Assembly: GCF_900111515.1 (NCBI RefSeq)
Contig: NZ_FOHS01000006.1
Coordinates: 154,145 to 218,144, forward strand
Source of the DNA: Hymenobacter actinosclerus
Lineage (GTDB): Bacteria > Bacteroidota > Bacteroidia > Cytophagales > Hymenobacteraceae
Length of the DNA: 64,000 nt
Direction of reading: 5' to 3'
The position numbers and the translations under genes were made by a program. Of the stretch, positions 15,282 to 23,746 are shown in pieces; position 1 is the stretch's first letter, and each line of letters begins with the position of its first letter. The notes under the pieces are model-generated. The model was not told the origin of the DNA. It made no database searches and saw only the letters and a program-made list of their open reading frames with translations.

Positions 15282-17630
15282 ATGCGGAAAATTTATTGCG
15301 CGCTGCTTATGCTGGCGCTGTTGCTTCCTGGTGCCGTGCGGGCCCAGAAAGTAGGCCTGGTACTGAGCGGGGGCGGCGCCAAGGGCCTGGCCCACGTGGG
15401 CGTGCTGCGGCAGCTGGAGAAAAACCAGATTCCCATCGATTACATCGTGGGCACCAGCATGGGCGCCATTGTGGGCGCCATGTACGCGGCCGGCTACTCG
15501 CCCGACGAAATCGAGAAAATCGTATTGCAGCCGGAGTTTCAGACCTGGGTGTCGGGCGCCCCGCTCGAGGGCAAGGTGTACAACTACTACGAATCTGACC
15601 CTACGCCCGCCCCGCTGCACCTGCGCCTGGCCATCGACTCGGCTTTCCGCATTAATGTGACGCCGCGGCTGGTGAACGACGTGACGCTCAACTACGTGCT
15701 GGCCACCATGCTGGCCCCGGCCGGTGCCATTGCCGACTACAACTTCGACAACCTGATGGTGCCCTACCGGGCCGTGGCCACCGAGGTATTTACCCGCGAA
15801 AAGGTTATTCAGCGCAGCGGCTCGCTTTCCGATGCCGTGCGCAATTCCATGGCCTTCCCGCTGGCCTTCCGCCCCATCCGCCAGGCCGATGGCCGCTACC
15901 TCTTCGACGGGGCCGTGGTCGACAACTTCCCGACCGACGTGATGCGCAAGGAGTTCCAGCCCGATATTATGATTGGGGTGAACGTGGGCGACGTGGCGTT
16001 CAACAAGTATCCCAAGGAACGCGACGACCAGCTGCTGACCTCGACGCTGCTGTTTCTGGGTTCCAACGTGGCCGACACCACGTCGGTAGGCCCCAACGGC
16101 ATCTTCATCCAGCCCGACCTGGCGGGCATTACGGCCGCCGATTTTGGTCAGGTAAAGCGCCTGATTGAGCTGGGCGTGCAGGCGGCCGACCGGAAAATGG
16201 ACCTGATAAAGAGCCGCATTCCGCGCCGCCAGGACAGCGTGGCGCTCCAGGCCCGGCGGCTGGCGTTTCAGAAGCGGGCTCCCGGCACCGAGTTCAAGCA
16301 GATAACCGTGCAGGGCCTGCCCGAGCAGCAGCAGGAGTTCGTGCGGCGCTTTTTCCAGCGCTCGGGCTCGAACTACTACACCCCCGGCGACGTGGAGGAA
16401 GGCTACTACCGGCTGGTCAACAACGACTTCTTCAACAACGTGTACCCGCGCATCCGCTACGATAAAAAGCAGGACGGCTACGTGCTCGGCGTGGATGCCC
16501 GCCAGAACTCCAACCTGACGGCCGACCTGGGCGGCGTGCTCTCGACCCGCTCGATGAGCAACCTCTACCTGGGCGTGGGCTACCGCTACCTCAACCGTTA
16601 CCTGTACACGGTGAAGGCCGATGCCACCATCGGGCGCTTCTACAACGGGGCGCGGGCGTCGTTCCGGATCAGTATTCCGGGCAACGTGCCGCTTTATATC
16701 GAGCCCCTGTTTGCGTTCAACAACTTCAGCTACCAGGACACCAGCCCGCTGCTTAAGTCGCGGGCCCAAAATTCTCAGATTCAGCAGCGCGACGTGCGGA
16801 CGGTGCTACAGGTGGGGTTCAGCCCCAACTACCGCAGCCGCTACGTGCTGAGCGGGGGCGTGTTCACCAACCGCGACCAGTTTGCCAACACCGACGAAAT
16901 CAACAGCAACGCCACCCTCGACCAGAACCGGTTGCAGGGCTTTACGGCAGCGCTCAACTTCGAGCGCAACTCCCTCGACCGGCGCCAGTACGCGGTGTCG
17001 GGGCGGCGCGTACGGTTTGGCCTGCGCGGCGTGCGGGGCCAGGAGCGCTACACGCCGGGCAGCACCGCCATCGATGAGTACGGCCAGGGCCTGGACGGTC
17101 GTCGCAAAACCCAGCAGTGGCTCAAGCTGAGCCTGTTCAACGAGCAGTATTTTACCTTTAACAAGGTGGATACCGTCGGCCGTAAGGTGCATGCCTGGGG
17201 CTACCTGGCCGAAGTGCAGGCCACTACCCAGGGCGCATTTGCCACCTACCGCTCCTCGCTTACTACCTCGGCCGCCTTCCTGCCCCTCACCGACTCGCGC
17301 ACCCTGTTCATGGACCGCTACCGGGGCACTGCCTTTGCGGCCGTGGGCCTGCGCTACATCAAGGAGGTGCTGACCAAGCTGGAGTGGCGCTCCGAGGTGT
17401 ACGTGCACACGCTCGTGCGGCCCTGGGAGCGGCAGGAAAGCAACCCGCTGCTGCCCAAGCGCGGCGCCACCATCACGCGGCCCTACCTCACGCTGATGAG
17501 CGGCGTGGTTTATCAGTCGCCAGTCGGCCCGCTCTCGCTCCAGTTCATCCACTACGACGAGCCCCGCCAGCAGTTCGGCGTGTTCGGCCACATCGGCTTC
17601 CTGCTCTTCCGCGAACGGGCCCTGGACTAG
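15282..17630 (+). CDS. Patatin-like phospholipase fused to outer-membrane barrel
   Basis: A 782-residue protein: signal peptide to about residue 21, a patatin domain (about 24-220) with oxyanion loop GGGAKG (30-35), nucleophile Ser59 in GTSMG, and catalytic Asp209 in FDGAVVDN; then a POTRA-like linker (about 330-430) and a C-terminal 16-strand-type BamA/FhaC barrel (about 440-782) ending in LFRERALD. This is the layout of type Vd (PlpD-like) autotransporters and their Bacteroidota relatives. It should act as a lipid acyl hydrolase at the outer membrane. Hairpin repeats of the same family flank the gene on both sides. Confidence 0.9.
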   Translation: MRKIYCALLMLALLLPGAVRAQKVGLVLSGGGAKGLAHVGVLRQLEKNQIPIDYIVGTSMGAIVGAMYAAGYSPDEIEKIVLQPEFQTWVSGAPLEGKVYNYYESDPTPAPLHLRLAIDSAFRINVTPRLVNDVTLNYVLATMLAPAGAIADYNFDNLMVPYRAVATEVFTREKVIQRSGSLSDAVRNSMAFPLAFRPIRQADGRYLFDGAVVDNFPTDVMRKEFQPDIMIGVNVGDVAFNKYPKERDDQLLTSTLLFLGSNVADTTSVGPNGIFIQPDLAGITAADFGQVKRLIELGVQAADRKMDLIKSRIPRRQDSVALQARRLAFQKRAPGTEFKQITVQGLPEQQQEFVRRFFQRSGSNYYTPGDVEEGYYRLVNNDFFNNVYPRIRYDKKQDGYVLGVDARQNSNLTADLGGVLSTRSMSNLYLGVGYRYLNRYLYTVKADATIGRFYNGARASFRISIPGNVPLYIEPLFAFNNFSYQDTSPLLKSRAQNSQIQQRDVRTVLQVGFSPNYRSRYVLSGGVFTNRDQFANTDEINSNATLDQNRLQGFTAALNFERNSLDRRQYAVSGRRVRFGLRGVRGQERYTPGSTAIDEYGQGLDGRRKTQQWLKLSLFNEQYFTFNKVDTVGRKVHAWGYLAEVQATTQGAFATYRSSLTTSAAFLPLTDSRTLFMDRYRGTAFAAVGLRYIKEVLTKLEWRSEVYVHTLVRPWERQESNPLLPKRGATITRPYLTLMSGVVYQSPVGPLSLQFIHYDEPRQQFGVFGHIGFLLFRERALD

Positions 17631-17634
17631 TGGA

Positions 17635-17747
17635 GAGATGGTGAGATGGTGAAATGGTGAGTTTGATGTGCCGGGGACCTAACGGCGCCACTTGCGCCTT
17701 CAGGCCTCCCGAACATCAAACTCACCATTTCACCATCTCACTATCTC
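17635..17747. repeat. GGTGA-octamer palindrome, copy B
   Basis: Arms 17635-17669 and 17713-17747 match at 34 of 35 positions. The centre contains GGCGCCACTTGCGC, nearly identical to copy A. It lies between convergent genes and could act as a shared transcription end or mRNA 3' protector. Confidence 0.85.
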
Positions 17748-17758
17748 ACCGTGAGCCT

Positions 17759-18577
17759 TCACTCTACCGGGTGCTGCGGGGGCTCGGTGGTGATGACGCT
17801 GGAGTCGGGGCCGGCAATTATGCAGTCGGATAGGGGCGATTCGCGGAACAGCCGCTGGAAGAGCACTGCCGCCAGCCAGGCCGCCAGCATCGGGGCTACC
17901 AGGTATACCCAGAAGTCGGTGAAGTTGTGGGCTACGGCGGCCGAGCCCAGGCTGCGGGCCGGATTCAGGCTCATGCCCGAGTAGGGCGCCTCCACAACGA
18001 TGTAGATTGCCAGCAGTCCGCCCAGCAGCCAGCCGGCCAGGTTTTCGAGCTGCTTGGTGTGCAGGGCCAGAAAGAGCACGGCTATCATCCCGAATGTGAT
18101 GATGAACTCGGCTCCGAAGGCCACGGCCGCGCCCTGGGGCCCGGGCAAGGTAAGGGCGTAGTCGACTTTAGGATGCGCGAACGAAGAGCCCAGCAGCGCC
18201 AGCAGCGCCTGCCCGCCCAGCAGTGCCCCAATTACCTGGGCCACTAAGTACCAGCAGGCATCGGCGGTTCGTATTTTGCCCAGCTGCCAGAAAGCCAGCG
18301 TTACGGCCGGGTTCAGGTGGGCCCCCGAGCGCTTGCCCCAGGGGCTGTACACGATAACCACCACCGTGAGGCCCGCCACCAGCCCGATAACGGCCCGGCC
18401 CAGCACCTCGCGGCCCGCCAGCTGCCGGGCCAGCCACCAGCCCGGATGATTGACGGCCGTCGTAATCAGCCCCGCCATAAACAGGAACAGGAACAGCCCC
18501 GCGGCTTCGGCTATATAATTAGGCCAGTGCCGCTTAACCGACACGATTAAATGAGCAAGAAAACTGGGTCGGCGCAC
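17759..18577 (-). CDS. Aquaporin / MIP-family channel
   Basis: A 272-residue membrane protein with six hydrophobic segments and the two hallmark pore loops HLNPAV (Asn89-Pro-Ala91) and SLNPAR (Asn205-Pro-Ala207). The Arg after the second NPA is the selectivity-filter arginine. It mediates water or small neutral solute flow across the inner membrane; water versus glycerol cannot be settled by eye. The short hydrophilic tail (SVITTEPPQ) is cytosolic. It is a single gene, convergent with the patatin gene. Confidence 0.92.
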   Translation of the reverse strand: MRRPSFLAHLIVSVKRHWPNYIAEAAGLFLFLFMAGLITTAVNHPGWWLARQLAGREVLGRAVIGLVAGLTVVVIVYSPWGKRSGAHLNPAVTLAFWQLGKIRTADACWYLVAQVIGALLGGQALLALLGSSFAHPKVDYALTLPGPQGAAVAFGAEFIITFGMIAVLFLALHTKQLENLAGWLLGGLLAIYIVVEAPYSGMSLNPARSLGSAAVAHNFTDFWVYLVAPMLAAWLAAVLFQRLFRESPLSDCIIAGPDSSVITTEPPQHPVE

Positions 18578-18676
18578 GGGCGGTAATTGAGGGACTGATG
18601 GGTTGATGTACTGAATCCTGAGCTGGCATCCGCGGCGCCCCGAAGCCCGCGGGCAATTCGGGGCTTTACGGGTTTC

Positions 18677-19417
18677 TCACCCCTTAACCCGCTCCTGGGC
18701 GAAGCGTTGCAGCAGCGCGGCTACTTCGTGGGGAGCCTCGTAGGGAAGCAGGTGGCCGGCTCCGCTGATGATTTCGAGGGGGGTGCCGGGCGGGAGCAGC
18801 GGCAGCGTTTCGAGGCCGTGCACCGAGGGCGAGAGTACCGCATCCTGGTCGCCGGCCACGAGGGCGCAGGGCGCCACAATGCGGGCCATCCGGCTGCTGA
18901 TATCCTCGCGGCTGCCGCGTAGCAGCCACGCCTCCCAGGCCGCGCGCGAGCTGGCCAGGTTATCGGCTACCACCTGCCGGTACACGGCGTCGGGCAAGGC
19001 GTGGGCCGTGATGTGGCGGATGGTTTTGGCGGCCTCGGCGGGCTTGCTCCAGGCGTGCAGGCTGGCCTGGCGGTCCTCATCGGTCATGGGCTCGGGACTG
19101 GGCGGCGAGGGGCTCAGCAGCACTACCCCGGCCAGTCCGGCGGGCTGGCGGGCGGCCAGCTCCAGCGCAATTTTACCACCCATGCTGTGGCCCACCAGCA
19201 CGTAGCGGCCGGGGTTTTCAGCCTCGATGAAAGCAGCTACTGCATCGGCGTAGGCAGCCACCGCGAAACCATTGGGCGGAGCGGGCGCGCCCCCGAAGCC
19301 CCCCAGGTCGGGGGCCAGCAGGCGGTAGTCGGGCGCCAGCAGGGCCGCTACCTGGTCGAACTCGTGGCCGGCGCCGGCCCAGTAGTGCAGGCCGATAAAG
19401 GTGAGGGAATCGGGCAT
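18677..19417 (-). CDS. Alpha/beta hydrolase
   Basis: A 246-residue protein starting at MPDSLTFIGL (ATG 19415-19417); the longer frame would run into the region before the terminator at 19488. Features are the nucleophile elbow GHSMGG with Ser78, an early HYWAGAGHEFD in place of the oxyanion HG motif, and the terminal catalytic His in ISGAGHLLPYEAP. Closest in style to small esterases and haloperoxidase-like or MenH-like hydrolases. No signal peptide. Substrate unknown; neighbours give no hint. Confidence 0.85.
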   Translation of the reverse strand: MPDSLTFIGLHYWAGAGHEFDQVAALLAPDYRLLAPDLGGFGGAPAPPNGFAVAAYADAVAAFIEAENPGRYVLVGHSMGGKIALELAARQPAGLAGVVLLSPSPPSPEPMTDEDRQASLHAWSKPAEAAKTIRHITAHALPDAVYRQVVADNLASSRAAWEAWLLRGSREDISSRMARIVAPCALVAGDQDAVLSPSVHGLETLPLLPPGTPLEIISGAGHLLPYEAPHEVAALLQRFAQERVKG

Positions 19418-19487
19418 AGTAAACCGGTGTACGAAGGCAATGCCGGAACAACCGGCCCAGGCAGCAGCCAGTTTCGCGCCGGCCACC

Positions 19488-19520
19488 AAAAAGGGCGGCC
19501 CCTTCCGGAACCGCCCCTTG
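19488..19520 (-). terminator. Rho-independent terminator of the T9SS protein gene
   Basis: Read on the minus strand: GGGGCGG, a short loop, then CCGCCC followed by five T. It lies about 24 bp beyond the stop of the gene at 19544-21850. Confidence 0.75.
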
Positions 19521-19543
19521 CGTTTGCAGTCAATCCTGACCGG

Positions 19544-21850
19544 CTATTCTTTGTTTACGCGGATGACTTTGGCCTCGCCCGAAGGCAGTACCAGGCGCAC
19601 CAGGTAAACGCCGCTCTGCAGGTTCGCCACGTTCGGTACCGATACGTCGTTGGTGCCGGCGTTCAGCTGTACCGTCTGTTGGGCTACTACCCGGCCGGTC
19701 ATGTCGGTTACCGACAGTTTAGCGGGCCCGGCGGCAGCGCTGTTAGCCGTCAGCGACAGTACCTGGCCGAAGGGGTTGGGGAAGGCAATAACCTCTGCTT
19801 TGCCCACGGCAACACCGCCATCAAACGTCACCACTTTGGGAGCGTAGTAGTGGTCGGTGCCATCGAGGTCAATCTGGCGCAGGCGGTAGTAGCGTACGCC
19901 CGTTTTGGCGGCTTCGGTGTCAGTATAGCGGTAGCGCAGCAACTGGTTGCTGTTGGGGTTGGTGCTGGGCACAAACGTCAGCGCCCGGTAGTTGCGGCCG
20001 TCGTTGGACACCTGCACCTCGTAGCCGCGGTTGTTGAGCTCAGCCACCGTTTCCCAGCTGATTTCGGCGTTGTTACCTACGCGCTTGGCAATAAAGGAGA
20101 CAAGCGTAACAGGCAGAGGAGCAGTGAATTCGCTTAGTGTGAAAGTAGCGAAGCTGGTTACATTATTCTTGATCAGGGTATTGGTAGACGTGTCAAGCGC
20201 ATCGCGCCCTAACTGTCCGAATACGTCCCCACCCGTGCCCGATACGAATAAAGCAAACTTGCTTTCGTCCAGCGAATTAGGGCTGGTAACCGAAGTGAGA
20301 TTACGGGTTTCGCTGTCGAGGTACTTAAACACGAAAGTAGCCGACAGACCGCCTATATTGGTTGATGGGGGAGACGGGCGAACCCCAAAAATGCGGCGGA
20401 TACTAGGTCTGCTGTTAGATCCGTTGCTAATAGTAGCATAGTTCTGAGCGCTGTTGCGGGTTACCGTCACCGACCCAGGAGAGTTACCATTGAAGGTAAG
20501 TGTCGCACCAATATTGCCGAAGTCCTGCGGTACGCCTACTAAAGCAAATTGTGAGGTTGTAACGTAGCCTCGCAGGTAAGAATTCTCCGACTCACCTTCA
20601 ATCCGGCCCGAAGAACCGTTGGAATTAACAGCAGGAAGGAGTTCTATAAAGTTGGTGTCAATTCTGGAGCTATCAGTTTTCAGCACTCCATTAATAAAGC
20701 GCAGCACTCCACCTGCCTGGACCTTGAAGTTATTAACCAGCGTTTTAACTCCTCCCCCATCAATTTCAATATTTACGAAACCGGAAGTAGAGCCGCTAAT
20801 GCTTTGTGTGGTACCCGCAAAAGAGATGGTAGTGCCATCGCGCTGGATGAAGCTGTCCTGGCTGTTATTGAAGTCACCATAGACATTCAACCGACCAACC
20901 TGCAACCGACTGATAGAACGCTGGGCCTGGCTGGTACCGCGCATGGTAAAAGTGCGGGTTTCAGCCGGACCGGAAGCTCCCCGTGGACCAGTGGCAGTAT
21001 TATCGTAGCCCGGTACAAAAGTTATCACTTCCGAGGTAGTGCCATCAGGATTGGTAACCGTATTCTTCGTCTCGCTATCCGGCTTAACAGCGTTACTGTA
21101 TATGTTAGGGTATTGTACTGTCGAACCAGCTCCAAAGTCCGGGATATTAGCATCCTTATTCCTATTCGGTACGCCTTGGGTCCAGTTAGCCGGATCAAAC
21201 CAGTTGTCGTTTTTACCGCCTGTCCAAGTAGTGGACGTAGGCGGTTCGGTAGGACGGATACCGATTACGGTGAAGGTAGCCCGATAGAATGCGCCAGGCG
21301 GGTCGGTCTTTGTGAAATCCTCACCGCTATCAGCATTTACCCCGTCTACAGTATACTGTACGCTAATACCATACGTGCCAGCAGCCAAACCTGCCAGAAT
21401 ATTAACATTAGCACTATTCAGCGAGAAGGTGCGATTGTTATTTGTGGGGGTTCCCTGCACAAGTTCGATAACACCAGTAACTAAGTTGGTAGTACTACCA
21501 TTAGCTCGTATACGGTACGCTAGACGCCCGGCACTAATTACGTCCGGTGCGTTTTCCTGCGTGTTAACTGTACCACCGTTTAGCAACACTTTCGTGTTGA
21601 AGTTGCTAATGTCGAATGTGCCTAGGTTATAGTTGTTGAAGGCTGGTGCCGGCACACCATTCTGCCCGCCAAACGTTTCGTTCCCAGCGCCCCGATCAAT
21701 GATGATGGATGAACCGGTTATGCTACTATTATCTTGAGCGCGGGCCTGGAAGCTCGTGCCCAATGTCACAAACAGTGCGAGGAGTGGCAACAGGCGTTGC
21801 CAAACGGGGTTCGGCGCTTTGCCGACCAGGGAGAATAGGGGTAGTTTCAT
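19544..21850 (-). CDS. Large secreted protein with T9SS type A sorting domain
   Basis: A 768-residue protein with a long signal peptide (to about FQARAQ, residue 38), a Thr/Ser/Asn-rich region of repeated beta structure, and a C-terminal T9SS type A domain: a PLPVTLVSF linker, ELNNRGYEVQVS, then FPNPFGQVL and the final GVYLVRLVLPSG strand pair. T9SS carries such proteins across the outer membrane and removes this domain. The body recalls cell-surface repeats of Bacteroidota with no enzyme motif. Its GC content is clearly lower than its neighbours, which fits a variable surface protein. Confidence 0.85.
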   Translation of the reverse strand: MKLPLFSLVGKAPNPVWQRLLPLLALFVTLGTSFQARAQDNSSITGSSIIIDRGAGNETFGGQNGVPAPAFNNYNLGTFDISNFNTKVLLNGGTVNTQENAPDVISAGRLAYRIRANGSTTNLVTGVIELVQGTPTNNNRTFSLNSANVNILAGLAAGTYGISVQYTVDGVNADSGEDFTKTDPPGAFYRATFTVIGIRPTEPPTSTTWTGGKNDNWFDPANWTQGVPNRNKDANIPDFGAGSTVQYPNIYSNAVKPDSETKNTVTNPDGTTSEVITFVPGYDNTATGPRGASGPAETRTFTMRGTSQAQRSISRLQVGRLNVYGDFNNSQDSFIQRDGTTISFAGTTQSISGSTSGFVNIEIDGGGVKTLVNNFKVQAGGVLRFINGVLKTDSSRIDTNFIELLPAVNSNGSSGRIEGESENSYLRGYVTTSQFALVGVPQDFGNIGATLTFNGNSPGSVTVTRNSAQNYATISNGSNSRPSIRRIFGVRPSPPSTNIGGLSATFVFKYLDSETRNLTSVTSPNSLDESKFALFVSGTGGDVFGQLGRDALDTSTNTLIKNNVTSFATFTLSEFTAPLPVTLVSFIAKRVGNNAEISWETVAELNNRGYEVQVSNDGRNYRALTFVPSTNPNSNQLLRYRYTDTEAAKTGVRYYRLRQIDLDGTDHYYAPKVVTFDGGVAVGKAEVIAFPNPFGQVLSLTANSAAAGPAKLSVTDMTGRVVAQQTVQLNAGTNDVSVPNVANLQSGVYLVRLVLPSGEAKVIRVNKE

Positions 21851-22207
21851 CGTTGAAAAAGTCAGATTGTTCCAGATTAGAGACGGGCGCGGCCCGTGCG
21901 AGGGAGCCGTTCGGACCCCTATACGAAAAGCGAGCCAGATGGCTGGTTTTTTTGCATAAAAAAATAAATAAAATGGAATATGCCCGGAAAAACACTAATT
22001 GCAAAACACAATTATAGCATCCATCCAACGTAAAGTATAACCCGATAATGCCGCTAATAAACCGCTAAAGGCATTTCAGAGCCACTTGCTGAGCGCGTGA
22101 AAGGGTGATTTCCTAAAGTGGGAAAAGTCCTGTGAGCTCTTTTGCGGTCTTTGATTGGACAGCCTGTTCGGGCTTCGTCAGGCCATTGGTTGTAGCCGTG
22201 CTGTCAA
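21851..22207. other. AT-rich intergenic region
   Basis: No convincing gene. This contains the 5' leader and presumably the promoter of the T9SS protein gene on the minus strand, with A/T runs near 21950-21975. I see no -7 box that fits TAnnTTTG well. The rest, next to the GH1 gene terminator, shows nothing I recognise. Confidence 0.5.
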
Positions 22208-22242
22208 ACAAAAAGCACCCCGAAGTCAGGCTTCGGGGTGCT
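22208..22242 (-). terminator. Rho-independent terminator of the GH1 operon
   Basis: Read on the minus strand: AGCACCCCGAAG, a 5-nt loop, CTTCGGGGTGCT, then a T run. It lies about 70 bp beyond the stop of the GH1 gene. Confidence 0.85.
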
Positions 22243-22312
22243 CGCGTACTGGGCGTTTGGCGCCGGGGGATTGTGCCCGGCGCGTAGCCGGGCAGGGCCG
22301 GCTGGCAAGGTG

Positions 22313-23647
22313 CTACCGTTCCACCTTCAGTTGGGCGGGGCGGTTGGTGAACTCGAAGATTTCGCCGTGGGGCATGAGTGTGAGCTGCCCGAACTCCTCT
22401 ATCAGCATCCGGTAGTCGGTACCCACGGGCCGAATGTTGCGGTCGAGGTCGAAGAGGCCGCAGGGGTTTACCGAGAGGCGTTTTTCGCGCAGGCTGATAT
22501 CCCAGTCGAGCTGATCGAGCAGGCTGTACCAGGTGAAACCCACCACCGGGATGCCGTCTTGGCGAATGCGCAGCACGTTCACCCATTGTTTCCAGAGCCA
22601 GCACGGCGCATCTGTGGGGCTGAACGTGTTGGTTTCGGTGTGCATAACGGGTTTGCGGTACCGCTCGTAGTACTGGCGCGTCATGGTGTACCAGCCCAGT
22701 ACGTCTTCGGCGGCGCACATGCTGCCATCGGGCTTGATGATGCGCTCGTTGCGGCCGTAGTAGTCGTTGCCCATAATCTGGTAGCCGGGTGGCTCGCCGG
22801 CCATAAACCACTTCAACTCCTCGCGGGTCAGGCCGTTGTCGAGGCAGTAGAGCAGCACCTCGGCATCAATAGTGTGGGCGTAGAGCAAATCGAGCGACAA
22901 AAAGCGCAGCTTGTTTTGCAGGTGCACCTCGGCGCTTTCCACGGCCCGCATCTCGTGGGTGTACTCGGCCGATTCGCTCTGCACAATCACGCAGTCGGGG
23001 CGGTGGCGGGCAATCTGCTGGTTGCCCATGATGCTGGCCGCCGCCAGGTGCTTGAGGGCCGTCACGAAGGCGCGGTCGGACTTGAGCTGCTCGTTCCAGA
23101 TGCCATCTTTGGCCGAGGCCCGGGCCGTTACATACACCTCGTTCACGGGCGTATAGAACCGCACCCAGGGGTAGCGCTTGGCCACCGCGCCGCAGTACTC
23201 GGCGAAGTGCACCGGCAGCTCGGGGTTCTGGAAGTTGCCCAGCCAGTCGGGCACCCCGAAGTGCAGCAAATCCAGAATCGGGGTAATGCCCAGACGCTTG
23301 ATTTCGGCCAGGGCCAAATCGGCGAACGTCCAGTCGTACTCGCCGGGGGCCTTATGAATGAGGTAGTAGGGCAGGTTGTAGCGCAGCACCTTCAGGCCCA
23401 GCTCTTTCACCAGCCCCAAATCCTCTTTGTAGCGGTTGTAGTGGTCGGTTTCGGCCAGCAGGTCGCGCCGGATGGTGTTGCCCGCAATCATGGGGTACGA
23501 GCACTCTATGCCGGTAGCGAACATGAAGTTGCCCGTGTTGCCGGTGGGCAGCCCCGAGCCGTCGTTGCCACCCGCCCCGCCGTGCTCGTCGCCCTCGTAA
23601 TGACCGTCGCCGAATTTATCTTTGATATGCGTGAGGAAGGACTTCAT
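22313..23647 (-). CDS. Family 1-like glycoside hydrolase
   Basis: A 444-residue protein without signal peptide. The clan A (beta/alpha)8 features are present: acid/base Glu in FYTPVNEVYV and nucleophile Glu in MHTETNTFS. The N-terminus is glycine-rich (GGAGGNDGSG) before NFMFATGIECSYP. It belongs to the 'family 1 glycosylhydrolase' group of environmental bacteria rather than classical beta-glucosidases; substrate unknown. It is the last gene of a minus-strand group with a GMC oxidoreductase, a gluconate dehydrogenase subunit 3 protein and an SDR, which suggests shared sugar or sugar-alcohol handling. Confidence 0.8.
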   Translation of the reverse strand: MKSFLTHIKDKFGDGHYEGDEHGGAGGNDGSGLPTGNTGNFMFATGIECSYPMIAGNTIRRDLLAETDHYNRYKEDLGLVKELGLKVLRYNLPYYLIHKAPGEYDWTFADLALAEIKRLGITPILDLLHFGVPDWLGNFQNPELPVHFAEYCGAVAKRYPWVRFYTPVNEVYVTARASAKDGIWNEQLKSDRAFVTALKHLAAASIMGNQQIARHRPDCVIVQSESAEYTHEMRAVESAEVHLQNKLRFLSLDLLYAHTIDAEVLLYCLDNGLTREELKWFMAGEPPGYQIMGNDYYGRNERIIKPDGSMCAAEDVLGWYTMTRQYYERYRKPVMHTETNTFSPTDAPCWLWKQWVNVLRIRQDGIPVVGFTWYSLLDQLDWDISLREKRLSVNPCGLFDLDRNIRPVGTDYRMLIEEFGQLTLMPHGEIFEFTNRPAQLKVER

Positions 23648-23650
23648 TTT

Positions 23651-23713
23651 TAAGCTGCAAGCCGCAAGCGATAAGCCGCAAGCTTTTCAATAAATGGAAA
23701 GTGAGAAAAGCTT
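23651..23713. repeat. Short direct repeats and hairpin before the GH1 gene
   Basis: AAGCYGCAAGC-like units recur at 23652-23683, and AAGCTTTTC (23680-23688) pairs with GAAAAGCTT (23705-23713). It occupies the 99-bp gap between the GMC and GH1 genes. There is no T run, so it looks like a repeat rather than a terminator. Confidence 0.5.
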
Positions 23714-23746
23714 ACTGCTTGTAGCCAGAGACTTATACCGATAAGA

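Noticed and set aside
15141..16769. 542-codon open frame on the minus strand
   Set aside because: It lies entirely opposite the patatin gene. Its His/Val/Gly-rich composition is typical of antisense frames in GC-rich DNA, and it has no recognisable motif.
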